Assembly (NCBI GenBank): GCA_030248065.1
Contig: JASAMV010003771.1
Coordinates: 1-64,000 of the forward strand
DNA from: Rhynchonema sp. JSB1_4
Taxonomy: Eukaryota > Nematoda > Chromadorea > Monhysterida > Xyalidae
Length of the DNA: 64,000 nucleotides
Direction of reading: 5' to 3'
A program made the translations under genes and the position numbers. The notes beneath the pieces were generated by a model. The model had not been told where the DNA came from and did no database searches. It saw only the letters and a program-made list of their open reading frames with translations. Positions 1-11,884 of this stretch are shown here, piece after piece. Position 1 is the first letter of the stretch; every line of letters starts with the position of its first letter.

Positions 1-240
1 GGAAAAATATTGGAAAAAACGGTTTTTTTTTGCAACTGTTTCCAAATATATTTTGGAAAAATACGCAAATATACTTTTGAAGTACATTGACCTAAAATTC
101 AATACATTTTAGGCCTAATGTCTAGTTTAGGCAAAATATTGGGAAATTAGTGCACCCGCTGCAGGACCAGTGTATGAGCTACCTTGGTCGGGGAACTCAG
201 CGTCCTGCAGAAGGGGTCCCCCTCCCCCAGGACGATATTG

Positions 241-330
241 GCCAATTCAATACCAATCCAACCGATAGCGATACCAATAAAAACTGGTATTGGTATTGGG
301 TGGATCGTATTGGGTATTGGGATTGGTGCC
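241..330. repeat. CCAATA / TATTGG short array, left end
   Basis: Copies of AATACCAAT followed by the reverse orientation GGTATTGGTATTGGG. Same motif as the large array at the right end of the window. Confidence 0.7.
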
Positions 331-882
331 CATGCCTAATTGCGACCTGCTTCGTCACCGGGTAAAGCAAGAGCATCCTGGCGCTTTCGTACGCGCCCAA
401 CGTTACTGCTAACACTAGTGGCGTGCGTTGTCGAGGATCGCTTTGCTCCGATCGCTCGCGCCCGTGACAATTCCCGCTTCCTTCAGTTGCTTTTTCAGCT
501 GTTCCAAAATCATCGTGCTATACTGGGCCAGCCTGCAACGGGCTTTCGTGCCCCCACCACCTTCCGCCGATTTCATTGTTAAATCCAACTGTTGTATCTC
601 TGGTCTCTTCTATTCCGCAAGTGTTTCATCATCATAATCTTACTTGCGACAAATTTATGACAATTCTTGCCTTAATTTCATACTTCTGTGTGTTAAATTT
701 TAGAAGATTGACTAATTTTAATGCAGGGTTTTTTTCAAAATTTACTAGGGCTGCAACTTAGGTGCAACCCCCAATTTTTAGGTGCAACTGGGCGGAGTAG
801 GTGCAACCCCTATTTTGGACAAAAAACGCCAATTTTAGGCATTTTTGCCAGGTTGTGTGTTCAATGCTATTTGCGTGCTTTT

Positions 883-1265
883 CAGTGTAGTTCCTGGTCC
901 GGCGCGGCGGCTGGAATAATTAATCCTTTTTTTCGTGCGGCGGTTAGTGTACCTACCTGGGGGAAAGGGGGAAAGACCCAAATTCAGGAAAAAGTCGCTT
1001 TTAAGGTAGAAAATTTGACCGATTTCTCGCCTTTTCCGGAAACAATTCTCCATAAAAAGGGTATTTTGGCGACTTTTGACAACATCGACCTAAAAATCAC
1101 CCATTTTAGGCCAAAAAATGCCCATTTTAGGCCTAAAATTGCCTATTTTAGGCAAAAAGTGAGGCGGTTAGTGTACCTGGCGCGGCGGTTAGTGTACTAG
1201 TGTACCTTGGTCGCGGCGGTTAGTGTACCTTAGGGGGGGACCCCCTCCCCCCAGGAACTACACTG
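883..1265. mobile_element. Family A hAT-like miniature element
   Basis: Ends CAGTGTAGTTCCTGG / CCAGGAACTACACTG, 383 bp. Flanks GTGCTTTT (875-882) and GTGCTTTC (1266-1273) form an 8-bp target duplication with one change. Uninserted copies of the same target occur near 1715 and 43960. Subterminal repeats carry GGTACACTAACCGCCGC in both strands. Confidence 0.9.
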
Positions 1266-1974
1266 GTGCTTTCAGAAGTTCAATAAGGTTGTAAAGCAAT
1301 GAATGCCTTTTCCTTTAGCAAAAGCAAACTTTTCAGGGGAAAGTTCAACATTTTGCAGCACATTTTGTACTAGTTTCATTATTGAGAACCGATTGAAGAA
1401 GAAAAAATAACAGTAAAATTTTCATGTCATCATATCCACATTTTGGGGGTCACGTACCATGAATCTCAATTAATTTGCTGTTCATTTACTTTGTGTGGGG
1501 ATCTAATACTGTTGTCATGCTCTGCTCTTAGCCCCAGCTGTGTATAGTTTGTGGTGGGGGGGGTTATCTTTTTTTAATTAAACTAGGCAAATGAAGCTCA
1601 GGCCCCCCATCTTTTTTGGGATAGGCCGCAAAAGGAGGAACAACCCCTATTTTGGAACAAAAAAAGGCCAATTTTAGGCTTTTTTGCCAGGTTGTGTGTT
1701 TGATGCTATTTGCGTGCTTTTAGAAGTTCAATAAAGTTGTAACGCAATGAATGCCTTTTCCTTTAGCAAAAGCAAACTTTTCAGGGAAAGTTCAATATTT
1801 TGTAGCACATTTTGTACTAGTTTCATTTGAGAACCGATTGAGAAGAAAACGAAACAGTAAAATTTTCATGTCACCATATCCACATTTGGGGGTCACGTAC
1901 GAATCAATTACTTTCGCTGTTCATTTACAGTGTGGGTATCTAATACTGTTGTCATGCTCTGCTCTAGTTCTAGT

Positions 1975-2361
1975 CAGTGTAGTTCCTGGGGGAGGGGGGT
2001 CCCCTCCTAAGGTACACTAACCGCCGCGACCAAGGTACACTAGTACACTAACCGCCGCACCAGGTGCACTAACCGCCGCAATGTTTGCCTAAAATAGGCA
2101 TTTTAGCCCAAGATGGGCATTTTAGGCCTAAAATGGGTAATTTTCAGGTCAATGTTGTCAAAAGTCGCCAAAATACCCTATTTATGGAGAATTTTTTTCC
2201 AAAAAAGGGCAAAAATAGGTCAATTTTTTTACCTCAAAGAAGGACTTTTTCCTGAATTTTGGTCTTCCCCCCTCCTTCCCCCCACAGGGAGGTACACTAA
2301 CCGCCGCACCGACAAAGTGGGTAGGTTCACTAACCGCCACGCCGGACCAGGAACTACGCTG
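1975..2361. mobile_element. Family A element
   Basis: Ends CAGTGTAGTTCCTGG / CAGGAACTACGCTG. The same insertion at the same site is in the third family G copy (44222-44606), so it predates the duplication of the host repeat. Flanks GTTCTAGT / ATCCTAGT keep six of eight bases. Confidence 0.85.
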
Positions 2362-2369
2362 ATCCTAGT

Positions 2370-2760
2370 CAGTGTAGTGGCTGGGGGATGGGGGGGATTC
2401 CCCCCTAAGGAGTAGGTCCTTGCAACCACCCCTTGGGGGGGATGGGGGGGAAGGGTAGGTACCTTGCAACCACCGCGGAGGAGGCAAAAATAGGTGTTTT
2501 TCGACCTCAAAACCTCAAAAATCGCGCGCTCCGCGCGCAAACCTCCATATAATAGCTATTTTGGGCAAATTTTCGGCCAAAATGCAAAAAAGTACCATTT
2601 TTCGGCCAATTTTGCAGAAAAAAGCATGCAAAAAACACCCTTTTTTCGGACCCCAGGGGTACCTTGCAACCTTCTGGAGGCTGGGTAGGGGGGTACCTTG
2701 CAACCATCTGGATCCATCCCCCCAAGGGTACCTTGCAACCATCTGCCTGCCACTACACTG
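2370..2760. mobile_element. Family E element
   Basis: Ends CAGTGTAGTGGC / GCCACTACACTG, 391 bp, perfect 8-bp duplication ATCCTAGT (2362-2369 and 2761-2768). Subterminal motif GGTACCTTGCAACCA. Core palindrome CGCGCGCTCCGCGCG at 2523-2537. The matching site at 44607 is empty. Confidence 0.92.
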
Positions 2761-3305
2761 ATCCTAGTACAGCATGTATTTGTTTTGAATCTTATCACCA
2801 GCACACCAGGTACTAACTGTGTACGAAATCAATCAATCAGATCAATATTTTTTGTCGATGTCGACCAAATGCTTCGATGGAATTTATTGGAAGGAATGAA
2901 AAGCCGCGCAGCGCATTTTTTTGTTTCTAAGCTTTCCAACCTTAAAAGATGCTGTATAAATGCTAAATTAAGCAAATAAGGGCCCACAATTTCCCACCTA
3001 ACCTTGAATTTTTAGGTGCAATTCTGATTTTTTAGGTGCAAATTGCACCTAAAAAGTGTCTAAAAAAACTGTTTTGTCTAAAAAAAAAATGTTTTAATGG
3101 AAATCCACCCGTTTTGTGTGTAGGGTTCAGAGGTCGCAATCGGGCTGGCCCGACCTCGGGCCGGGCCGAACCGCGACTTTGGGCTTTTGGCTCGGGCCGG
3201 GCCGGGCCGGGCACCCCGGCCCGAAGCTTCTGAAGTGACGTATTTTGCTGAAAAAGTAGCGACTTTTTTTGTCAAAAAATACTAGAATTTCTGACGGATT
3301 CGGCA

Positions 3306-3536
3306 AGTATACTCCGACAATACCTTTGGGAGAAACTTTTCAAACGCGTTGCCTGATCCGTAAAGCTGATTATGCGTGTATTAGCTGCAGCGGTCACGTG
3401 ACTGCCAGCCACTCAACACACAAGTCTAACGTAGTGTTTTGCGAAATGCTACGAAACTCAGTTGGCTGCGCCACTTGCGTGTGCTTTACGGATCAGGCAG
3501 CACGTTTGAAAACTTTCTCCCAAAAGTATTGTCAGA
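3306..3536. mobile_element. Family L fold-back element, copy 1
   Basis: Long imperfect inverted repeat: AGTATACTCCGACAAT...TTTGGGAGAAAC at the left, and its complement (CTTTCTCCCAAAAG...GAGTATA) at the right. Arms include TTGCCTGATCCGTAAAGC; the centre holds GGTCACGTGAC. Related to 15611-15796 and 21676-21815. Confidence 0.75.
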
Positions 3537-4148
3537 GTATAAGTGATCAGTATTGTCTATCTGACGACTTTTTCATGGAAAACAATCAGTGGTGTGGCTA
3601 CTCAGCAGTGTAGTTCCTGGGGGGAGGGAAGTCCCCCCTCGGGTACGCTATCTCCCCCTCGGGTGGTACACTACCCCCTATCTCCCCCTCCTACCTGCCT
3701 ACTGTACCAGGATGGCGCGTCAATCTACCTATCCGTATTCCCTAAAATAGAGCCCCCCCCCCAAAATAGAGCCGCCCCAAAAATACAGCCCCCCCTAAAA
3801 GGAGTCAGTGAAAAAATAGAGCCCCCCCCCAAAAAAATACAGCCCCCCAACTTGGAATACCCCGCTTGGGGGTCGTAAAGTCAAGTTCTTGTGTAAGACA
3901 CCTTGTGTACAACGTTTGTGGTTGAGTATATGATGACGTAAAGCCTTTTATGGAAGATCTGCACCAGAAAACACTCAATGATGACCAGTAACACCCTGAC
4001 AGAACTCCATTTTAGGGGTATTTTTTTGAACATTTTTTGAGATTTTGGGCAGCGAAAAAATACAGCCCCCCCCCCCAAAAATAGAGCCCCCCCAAAAAAA
4101 ATACAGCCCCCCTAAAAGGGGTCAGTGAAAAAATACAGCCCCCTTGTA

Positions 4149-4626
4149 CAGTGTAGTACTTGGTCAGGGTGTTGACGATAGATAGATTGGGACCCGAAAT
4201 GTGTTGACGATAGATAGATGACCCAAGTCCGAAATCTGGGGGGGGGGGTCGACCCAAACTTGTTGACGATAGATAGATGGTGGGGGGGGGGGGGTCGCCA
4301 AAAATCAAGGTATAGTATAGTGCATTAAGTAGGTAATAATGTGTAAACATTAATGAAAATGTGTATAGATGTACTAAATCCGCGCGTAGCGCGCGATTTT
4401 TGCCTATTTGTGGTGAAAAATACCGATTTTGAGCCATTTTGAGGCAAAAATGTCAATTTTGGGTTCGAAATGTGTTGACGATAGATAGATTGTTCCCAAA
4501 ATTTGTTGACGATAGATAGATTTGCCCATATGTGTTGACTATAGATAGATGAAATCAAAAAGTGTTGACGATAGATAGATGAATTTGGGGGGACGCCCCC
4601 CCCACACCCCCCCAAGTACTACCCTG
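4149..4626. mobile_element. Family C element
   Basis: Ends CAGTGTAGTACTTGG / AAGTACTACCCTG, 478 bp, perfect 8-bp duplication CCCTTGTA (4141-4148 and 4627-4634). Many copies of TGTTGACGATAGATAGAT near both ends; core palindrome CGCGCGTAGCGCGCG at 4381-4395. Confidence 0.93.
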
Positions 4627-4909
4627 CCCTTGTATTTTAGGTTTTACGGTACTTACCTAAGGGGCCCCCCACCCCCCTCAGCCACACCATTGAAAACAAT
4701 TTATTTTCAACCAAAAAAATAGATTCAAAAATTGCAAAAATTATGACAAAAATTGGGGAGCCAAAAAATCGGGCCGGGCCGGAGATTTGGAGGTTCGGGC
4801 AGGGCCGGGCCGGAGATTTGGGGGTTCGGGTCGGGCCGGGCCGGGCCGGAGATTTGGGGGCTCGGGCCGGGCCGGCCAAACCCGGCCCGATTGCGACCTC
4901 TGCGACAGA

Positions 4910-5312
4910 TACCGTAAAAACCTAAATACAGCCCCCGGAATAGAGCCCCCCCGTAATACACCCCCCCAGAAAAGGGGTCAGTGAATTAATAGAGCTAGAG
5001 CCCCCCCCTAAGTAACATCCCCTATACAGTAGTGTATTAACGCTTGATAGTGGTGCACAGGTACATTTACGCACGTTTGTTGTTCGTTCAGAGCCCATAA
5101 TACGCCTTTTATTGACGAATAGACAAGAATAAATGCGATTACAAGCGAAAAAACATCCTTTCAAATCCCTTTTCAGGGTTTTTTTGGGGTATTTTTGGGA
5201 ACAATTTTTTCAGGTTGGGGTCAGTGAATTAATAGAGGCCCCCCGGAATAGAGCCCCCCAAAATGGGGCCAGTGAGTTAAAAGAGCCCCCTTCTATTTAG
5301 GTTTTTACGGTA
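4910..5312. mobile_element. Family M element (ATAGAGCCCCC repeats)
   Basis: Inverted ends TACCGTAAAAACCTAAAT / ATTTAGGTTTTTACGGTA, with repeated AATAGAGCCCCCC and GGGGTCAGTGA motifs. A related end is at about 61573-61640. No clear target duplication. Confidence 0.6.
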
Positions 5313-5550
5313 CTTTCTCAATCAAAACGAACTTTCTCTTCGGAAAATGTGACTTGAAACATTTTTGGCCCACCAAACTACCTTTTTGAGCGCCAATTCA
5401 AAAAAAAACCGGTAACCTAATGATTCACTCGTTCCGTGCCACTCGGATGCAACCCCGTTCCGAATAACCGAAATCCGAGTGGAGGAACGCCTTTCGAAAC
5501 TTTTCGAAAATGCGTCCAGTCGAGCATGCGTCGGTCGTTTAGCTCACGCG

Positions 5551-6228
5551 TCTACGGGAGGTTGTCACTCAGCCCCCGAATACCGTAACCCACCGTAATT
5601 TTGATCTGCAAGCAGTGTAGTTCCTGGTCCGGCGCGGCGGTTAGTGTACCTACCCCTTTTTTCCGTGCGGCGGTTAGTGTACCTCCCTGGGGGGGGGAAG
5701 GGGGGGGGGAAGACCCAAATTCAGGAAAAAGTCACTTTTTGAGGTAGAAAATTTGACCGATTTTTGCCCCTTTTTGGAAAAAATTCTCTATAAAAAGGGT
5801 ATTTTGGCGACTTTTGACATCATTGACCGAAAAATTACCCATTTTAGGCCTAAAAATGCCCATCTTAGGCCTAAAAATGCCGATTTTAGGCAAAAATTGA
5901 GGCGGTTAGTGTACCTGGCGCGGCGGTTAGTGTACTAGTGTACCTTGGTCGCGGCGGTTAGTGTACCTTAGGGGGGGGGACCCCCCCCCTCCCCCCCCCA
6001 GGAACTACACTGTCTGCAAGGATCGTGTCGAGACCATTTTGGTTTTTATCTATGTTTTGCGTGTTAGCACCAACACCAACCAACATTTCCAAGTGCGCAT
6101 GATGACAATTTCCAGCTTGCTGCCGCTAATACACGTGTCGATAAGCAGCGATCAGCAAGGTTCTCGCAACGATCTCGCTTGCGGTGGGTTACGGTATTCG
6201 GGGGCTGAGTGACAACCTCCCGTAGACT
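5551..6228. repeat. Inverted repeat pair interrupted by a family A element
   Basis: GTCTACGGGAGGTTGTCACT plus ACCGTAACCCACC on the left (5551-5597) is repeated in reverse at 6184-6228. The space between holds the element 5613-6012 and a short unique stretch. Confidence 0.65.
5613..6012. mobile_element. Family A element
   Basis: Ends CAGTGTAGTTCCTGG / CCAGGAACTACACTG, 400 bp, perfect 8-bp duplication TCTGCAAG (5605-5612 and 6013-6020). Core repeats of TTTTAGGCCTAAAAATGCC. Confidence 0.93.
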
Positions 6229-7136
6229 GCCTTTAGATATCGGAAACGGGCCGCCGGATAAGGTCGGCTCTGCGCCCTGCCCGGTCTGGTGGAGGGCTGT
6301 GGGTCGGCCCGGACGGTCAGTTTTCAGGGGTGAAAACCAAAAAAATTGTGAAAATTTCCTGCGGAATATTTGTTTCTTCAAAATGGTGATTGCAAAGGTC
6401 AAGAATTTACCAGCGTTAATGCGTGAAGCGCAAAAACATTTTGGTTCAAACATGGAAATTTCCTTCGACTTTGGCCATGCCGGAGCGGGGCGGCCTGGCC
6501 CGCTGCCCCGAAACTTCCAGGCCGGCCCGGTCGAGGTCGACCATGTCCAAAATCCCGGCCCGGCCCGTTTCCGATCTCGGACGCTAAGCACTTCCTTTCC
6601 TACTTTTGAACGCCACACCACGAACGACCCACCGCCGACCAACCACGTCATCGATCGACTTCAAAATTTGACAAGAAACGGACGGATGGCTAAGACGCAT
6701 CAAGCGACAGGGACAGGTTGGCCAAACTAAACCTGATGCTCAATTGCTGATGCTGACTCATACGTGAATTGAACACTGCGCTGAGACGCGTTATTTCATA
6801 ATTCGCACCAATATTTCGACACACCTATTTCACAATGCACACACAGGTGTGCGTTTTGGATGATTGAGCCACGTGGAAGTGCTCATAGGACCGGGAGTGT
6901 CAGACGTTTTTATTTTCCTTCATTTATTGTCTAGTGCTTCTGGTTAGTTAATTTCCAAGCGAATCCAGCCTCCTGGCGGGCCTTGGCGAGCAATCGCTAC
7001 ATTCACTATATTGCGTAAAATGTTCGCATTTGTGTATTCTGAACCATAGCTTTGAGAGCTTCATGGTTTTTTTGTTAGGTGTCATATTTGGAATTCGTTA
7101 TCCTGGTTTGATAGTTTGATCATCTCTACTTACAGA
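6229..7136. other. No supported gene upstream of phosphatidylinositol synthase
   Basis: GC-rich repeat-like sequence to about 6600 (GGCCCGG tracts), then unique sequence that may hold the PIS promoter and 5' UTR. No family-level match seen in any frame. Confidence 0.5.
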
Positions 7137-7140
7137 CGTC

Positions 7141-8757
7141 ATGGACAACGAAAACGTATTTCTCTTCTACCCGAATCTAATCGGCTACGGTCGTATCGTG
7201 CTCGCGATTCTGTCGTTTATCACGATGCCGATCAATCACGTCGCCACCGCTGTGCTCTACTCGCTCAGCGGACTGCTCGATGCGTTTGATGGTGCGTAGA
7301 TTTCTGTTGTGGGATATATTTTAACAACATTTATCGCAATGGAGAATTATCTTGAAGAGCAGCATGGAAACTGTTTTCTGTGCTAACGCTCAGTAAACAG
7401 CATGATATCTCGCTGTCGCCATGCAGCAAAATATAGCGGAATTACTCACAAAGTCGAATCAAAATGCAAACTCTCGTTGATTTGTTGAACTCCAAGTTTT
7501 GACTGTCTTTGCCCCAGTGTTGGAGGTGGGGGGATTTGGGGGGTAGCCCCCCCAGTACAGTAGGTATCCCCCTCGCCTGGAACAGTAGGTATCCCCCCGA
7601 TGTTTGGCATGGTACAGTAGGTATCCCCCCCGATTTTCACCCCGGTACAGTAGGTATCCCCCCGATTTTACCTCAAAAGTGCCAAGTTTTGACCAAAATG
7701 GCCAAAATTAGTGTAAAATCTGTGGTTTTTACCTACTACGTTTTCACAGGATTCCACACATAATAAACACATTAAAAATTTTCACCCCAAAACCTAACCC
7801 CCCCAAACCCCCCCTAGGTACATAACCCCCCCAGGCCATCGGCTCTGGTACAATAGGTATCCCCCCTCTCCGAGCGCGGTACAGTAGGTATCCCCCCTCC
7901 AGAGTACCTCCAACACTGCTTTGCCCATTGTGCATTTTTCAAATTTTGTGAAAATACCTGTTCGGCAAGTTTGCGTGACCGCGTGCAATTTCGCATTAAC
8001 AATGGAAAAGCATGCTCTGATCAAAGCCTCGTATAAAATCGGCTTCTGGCGACAAGCATAACAGCTAAAAATTTAATACCCAGATTTTTGCTGTTGAAGT
8101 GCCAACTCACCAGCTTCCTTTGCCGGACTAAATTCCAAAATTGTCATAGTTTTCGACTGTAGTAAAAAGTTGCCTGTACTAAATTTCAAATTTGGTTTTC
8201 AACTATATGAACGAAAGTTCCGATATATTGACTCCCTACCGATGTCCTACCCAGGTCATGCCGCGCGTCATTTCAATCAATCGACGCGTTTCGGCGCCAT
8301 GTTGGACCAACTGACCGATCGTTGTGCGACGATGGCTCTGATGATGTGTCTGTGTCATTTCTACCCGCGTTATCTATTGTTCTGGCAGCTGTCGGCCGTG
8401 ATCGATGTTGCATCGCATTGGCTGCATCTGCATTCGCACGATCTCACGCAATCAACCAGTCATAAGAAGGTCGACCCCAATACCAATCCGATTCTCAAGC
8501 TCTACTACACCAGCCGGCCGTTTCTGTTCGTCATGTGCGCTGGCAATGAGGCATTCTATGGGTTTGTGTACTTGTGTCATTTCACCACCGGGCCGGCGCT
8601 GCCGCTGATTGGGTTTGGCCTCTATCAGCTGTTGGCTGCATCGATGTTGCCAGTGAATTTGCTCAAAACTGCGATTAGTGTTGTGCATTTGATCGAAGCG
8701 TCGAAAACGGTCGCAGACTATGACGTCAAGCAAAGGGCTGCGCTCAAGAAGGATTAA
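7141..8757 (+). CDS. CDIPT: Phosphatidylinositol synthase (CDP-diacylglycerol-inositol 3-phosphatidyltransferase)
   Basis: Makes phosphatidylinositol from CDP-diacylglycerol and myo-inositol in the ER membrane. There are two exons, 7141-7291 and 8255-8757, joined in phase 1 (donor GTGCGT, acceptor ACCCAG), giving 217 aa, the normal family length. The CDP-alcohol phosphotransferase signature spans the junction: D47, D50-G51, A54-R55, G64, D68 and D72 all fit D-x2-D-G-x2-A-R-x8-G-x3-D-x3-D. The start MDNENVFLFYPNLIGY and the block ASHWLHLHS match animal PIS closely; several hydrophobic segments follow the motif. The intron (963 bp) carries a complete miniature element at 7515-7918. The sequence CTTACAG lies five bases before the ATG, which looks like a splice acceptor, so a 5' UTR intron or trans-splicing is likely. 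Product and frame are close to certain. Confidence 0.94.
7515..7918. mobile_element. Family D element in the PIS intron
   Basis: Ends CAGTGTTGGAGGT / ACCTCCAACACTG, 404 bp, perfect 8-bp duplication CTTTGCCC (7507-7514 and 7919-7926). Subterminal motif GGTACAGTAGGTATCCCCCC. Confidence 0.94.
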
Positions 8758-8986
8758 AAATAAGTGGGCTTGGATTGGGAATTTTGGCCAGACCACTGTC
8801 GAGCTTGGTGAGGATCCGCATCAGTCACGACATGACTTTCTTGAATTTCGGAGCTTTTCTCTGCAGCTTCTTTGATTTGACATGTTTCGAGATTTGCTGT
8901 GACCATCAATTTCGACCAGCTTGAAAGGCGTTCTTAAGCGGTGGTAGTCGAAATTAGTGGCTGCAGTACGCATGTTACGAACTCTA

Positions 8987-8992
8987 AATAAA
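8987..8992 (+). promoter_or_regulatory. Polyadenylation signal for phosphatidylinositol synthase
   Basis: Canonical AATAAA 230 bp after the PIS stop codon on the same strand. It is the first such hexamer downstream and a sensible 3' end before the convergent MARCH gene. Confidence 0.5.
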
Positions 8993-10308
8993 AAACGTAT
9001 CGCGATCGATGTGGATCATATCACCAGGTTTGATTGTGTTCTTTGATGTCTGACGATCTGAATTTGGAATCTGACCTGACTTAATTATACAATCACTAGG
9101 GCTTTACGAATTATTTTTTTTTGGATCATTCGTGTTAAACTAGGCCGTGAAATGCAGGTCTGTACCTTTTCAATACATTCATGTGTGCAACATCTGGTGA
9201 ATCATCAGACCATTCATCCAGAAAGTGTACTTATGGGTCTGCACGACGATTGGCCGATGTTTTGCAAAAAGCTGAATCATTCCAAGTTGAATAGTTTTTC
9301 CATATGTTAACATGAACTAATATATTTTTAAAGATGTCAAACCTCTTGTGATCAGTTGTCGTGTGTGCACAGATTATTCGTTGTTGTTCGTGATGTGATC
9401 ACCTTTACGAAAGATTTCTCATGTTTTTGAATTTGTGGTGTCACGTGCTGTTCTGTGTTTGGCGTTTCTCGTGAGCTTGCTGTCATATTTCGAAAAATGT
9501 GCAAGATGTGATGTCATGTGTCAGTATTATGATAAACATCGAAGCCAGTTACGTTTCTTATAGGTCTTGGTCATGGATGTGAGTAAAGTATTTATGCTCA
9601 GCGGAAGTCACATCTTATAATACAAATACGAGATAAAGCCCAACAAGTATTACACTTACACTCCAAAAAATATCACCGGATGTATGGTATCTGCAGTTCA
9701 AGTAAGATTATGCATGTAAGCACGCCAACAAGAGACTAGTTACTAACCGGCATTACACGACTTTGTTTGGATATTTTAGGTGATAAATGAAATTGGTTGA
9801 ACCTGGTTATTGTCTGTGTCCGCCCTTGAAAACCCAGGCACCAGAATATTTTGTGTGAGACGGATGTCCGGTTTATCACAGTTCCGTGCACTGTCTGCCG
9901 AAATATATCCGAACCAGGCAGTATGATTGCATATGAAGTCTGCCTCGCTGATGTTTCATTTGAATGGCGTGAAACGAAACAGTGCGCGGGACATTATCAA
10001 TGTCAGTCGTCAACATTATTCATGTGAAATGACATTCGCCCAACCAGCAGTGACTACAGCTTGGCTCGGCCTGCCATTGGGATTGAGCGAGACCCACAAT
10101 CGGACTTCGAGGGAGCCAAAGTTAAACCACGGTTGCGGGCGAGATACTTTAGTGCCAGACACAGTCTATCCTCTCTGCAATGCACAGTGACTGTGAATTT
10201 TATAGGTTGTAGCTATGTATGTACAGTGAACGGCAGTTGAGAATAGTCTATGTCTGAAATTATGTACAATACACAAGCATGACGGCCGTATCTGATGGTG
10301 GGTATGTG
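8993..10308. other. Intergenic between convergent PIS and MARCH genes
   Basis: A/T-rich, presumably including the MARCH 3' UTR (minus strand). I see no gene and no intact element. Confidence 0.5.
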
Positions 10309-11872
10309 TCAGGTGGCACTGGATATTTTGGGACAATTGTCAAAGTAGCTCTGGTCGATACTCGACGACTTGGCTAGCGCGCCATTCTTTTTTTCGGGAC
10401 AGTCCTGCACATAGATGACCTTGTTGTATGCCTTCCATCGCTGGCACAGCTGTACGTACATCTTGCATTGGACGTACATGAACACAACGCCACCCGTAAA
10501 GCCGATGGCGACCACCACCAGTTTGGTCCAGAACGGCCAGTGGAACTCTTTGTTGCCGATTTCCTCGATTGTCTTCGCGACGAGCACGTACAACGACCAG
10601 ACCACACACGTGATGGCGATCGCGTGGAATGAGATCGAACAGAACAGTTTGCGACGCTCGATCGGCGAAATGTCCAGTTTCTCCCACTGAAATGTGATTT
10701 TGGCAATTGGCAATTGTGAGTAACCATGTATCTGATGAAAATACCAGATGTGTTAGGAAGTGCTTGCAAAATCCGATTGTCTTGTGCACGGGGCTTGCAG
10801 TCATGATTATGAGATACCTGGTCGTTCACTACCGTTGTTCTGGTGCACCACCGGCCGTCTGTGAAGATAAGGACGAAACGCGCAAGGCTCACTGTTACAT
10901 CATTTATGCAAGTCTGAGTTTAGTTGCAAATCCTTGGCATTTGTACGGAATATCCAAGTGCACATAATTGAAAATCCCCATTCCAAAAGACAAGCCCACT
11001 TCAAGGAATTGCTCAAACACAATGCATAATAATGCGTCAAAGTTGACCCTTCGTTTAGAAAATCGCGTCTGCTGCACGAGCCAGCGTGACGCCGAAACAT
11101 CTGGCGTTGAACTTTGACGTTGAGCTTGACTTTGTTTTGTGAATTCGACCCAATGTTTGGAAAGCCCCCGGGGCTTAAAGTGGAAAACTCCGAAAGTATA
11201 ATATCAGCAATGTTTTATACATGTATAGGCATTGAATACCTTGGTGATTGGTTTCATCTTCGTCTGCATGATGAACATGTATCGACAGACTTCGCAGGAT
11301 TTCGTCTGCGACGATTTGATCCATTGTTGCAGGCATTTCTGATGCACGTATTTGAGCGATCCGCTACAGTAGCACGGCGTTATGAGGGGCGAATCGGCAG
11401 TCGCCTCACAGTGACAGATTCGACAGATATCGCCCTGTGTGGTCGATGCCCCACTCGATATGGATGTATGTGATCGGGCTGTGTGCACCTGACTGGTCGA
11501 GGCCGGGGGCGGACGGTCGGTTATGTCGATCACAGATGTCACCACCGAATGGTCGCCGATCACTGTGGCGGTGGTGGTCTTGTGCATTTTGAACGTCACC
11601 GGTGCGACCACGTTGTGTTTGCTGCCTCCAGCACTGCTGTTGCTCGGGGGCAGGCGAGGCAGGGGGTCCATCACGGCAGCCGTTGCGGTGCCCGGGCTCT
11701 CGTCAGTGACGGTAACCGCCTGCTGTGGTGGCGGTGTGATGATGGTCTGTTGCTGATCGACAATGCTGCTCGTGCTGACATCGTCGCTGGCCAGGAAACC
11801 CGGCAGCTCAATGTTGGTTTTCGGCACGATCATTGTCATCGCCGATTTTTGCGATTCGACGTCCAGCGACAT
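10309..11872 (-). CDS. MARCH-family membrane RING-CH E3 ubiquitin ligase (MARCH1/8-like)
   Basis: Membrane-bound E3 ligase that ubiquitinates other membrane proteins on endosomes or at the cell surface. Two exons: 11872-11240 and 10686-10309, phase 0, 336 aa. The N-terminal 145 residues are Ser/Thr/Pro-rich and look disordered. The RING-CH finger follows with the full C4HC3 set: C150, C153, C167, C169, H177, C180, C193, C196. Exon 2 starts with a [15 protein letters not shown] stretch, then two membrane spans (about 225-246 and 262-285) with the conserved [10 protein letters not shown] between them and a YVQCKMY-LCQRWK segment after. This order is that of the MARCH1/8 subgroup. The acceptor is TTTCAG and the donor GTATTC. 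The tail after the second span is short and basic then polar. The start codon is the first in-frame ATG; an upstream non-coding exon is possible. Confidence 0.9.
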
Positions 11873-11884
11873 CGCGGGGCATGA

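Larger units (their letters stand above)
723..2960. repeat. Family G repeat, two tandem partial copies with nested insertions
   Basis: AGGTGCAACCCC-rich start, then a unique-looking body (GCTATTTGCGTGCTTTTAG, GTTGTCATGCTCTGCTC). The body is present twice (from 723 and from about 1625) and again at 43.8-44.9 kb. Three smaller elements are inserted (883-1265, 1975-2361, 2370-2760). No protein frame is preserved. Confidence 0.7.
3128..4902. mobile_element. Family H element (GGCCCG-rich), heavily interrupted
   Basis: Ends CAGAGGTCGCAATCGGGC / CCCGATTGCGACCTCTG with long (CCGGG)n-like subterminal tracts. The interior matches the reverse of 36611-37435. It is broken by a fold-back element (3306-3536), pieces of families B and F (about 3585-3720) and a family C element (4149-4626). 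No target duplication is visible. Confidence 0.7.

Noticed and set aside
6064..6651. 195-codon minus-strand frame
   Set aside because: Lies in GC-rich repeat-like DNA with GGCCCGG tracts, overlaps a 173-codon frame on the other strand, and resembles no protein.
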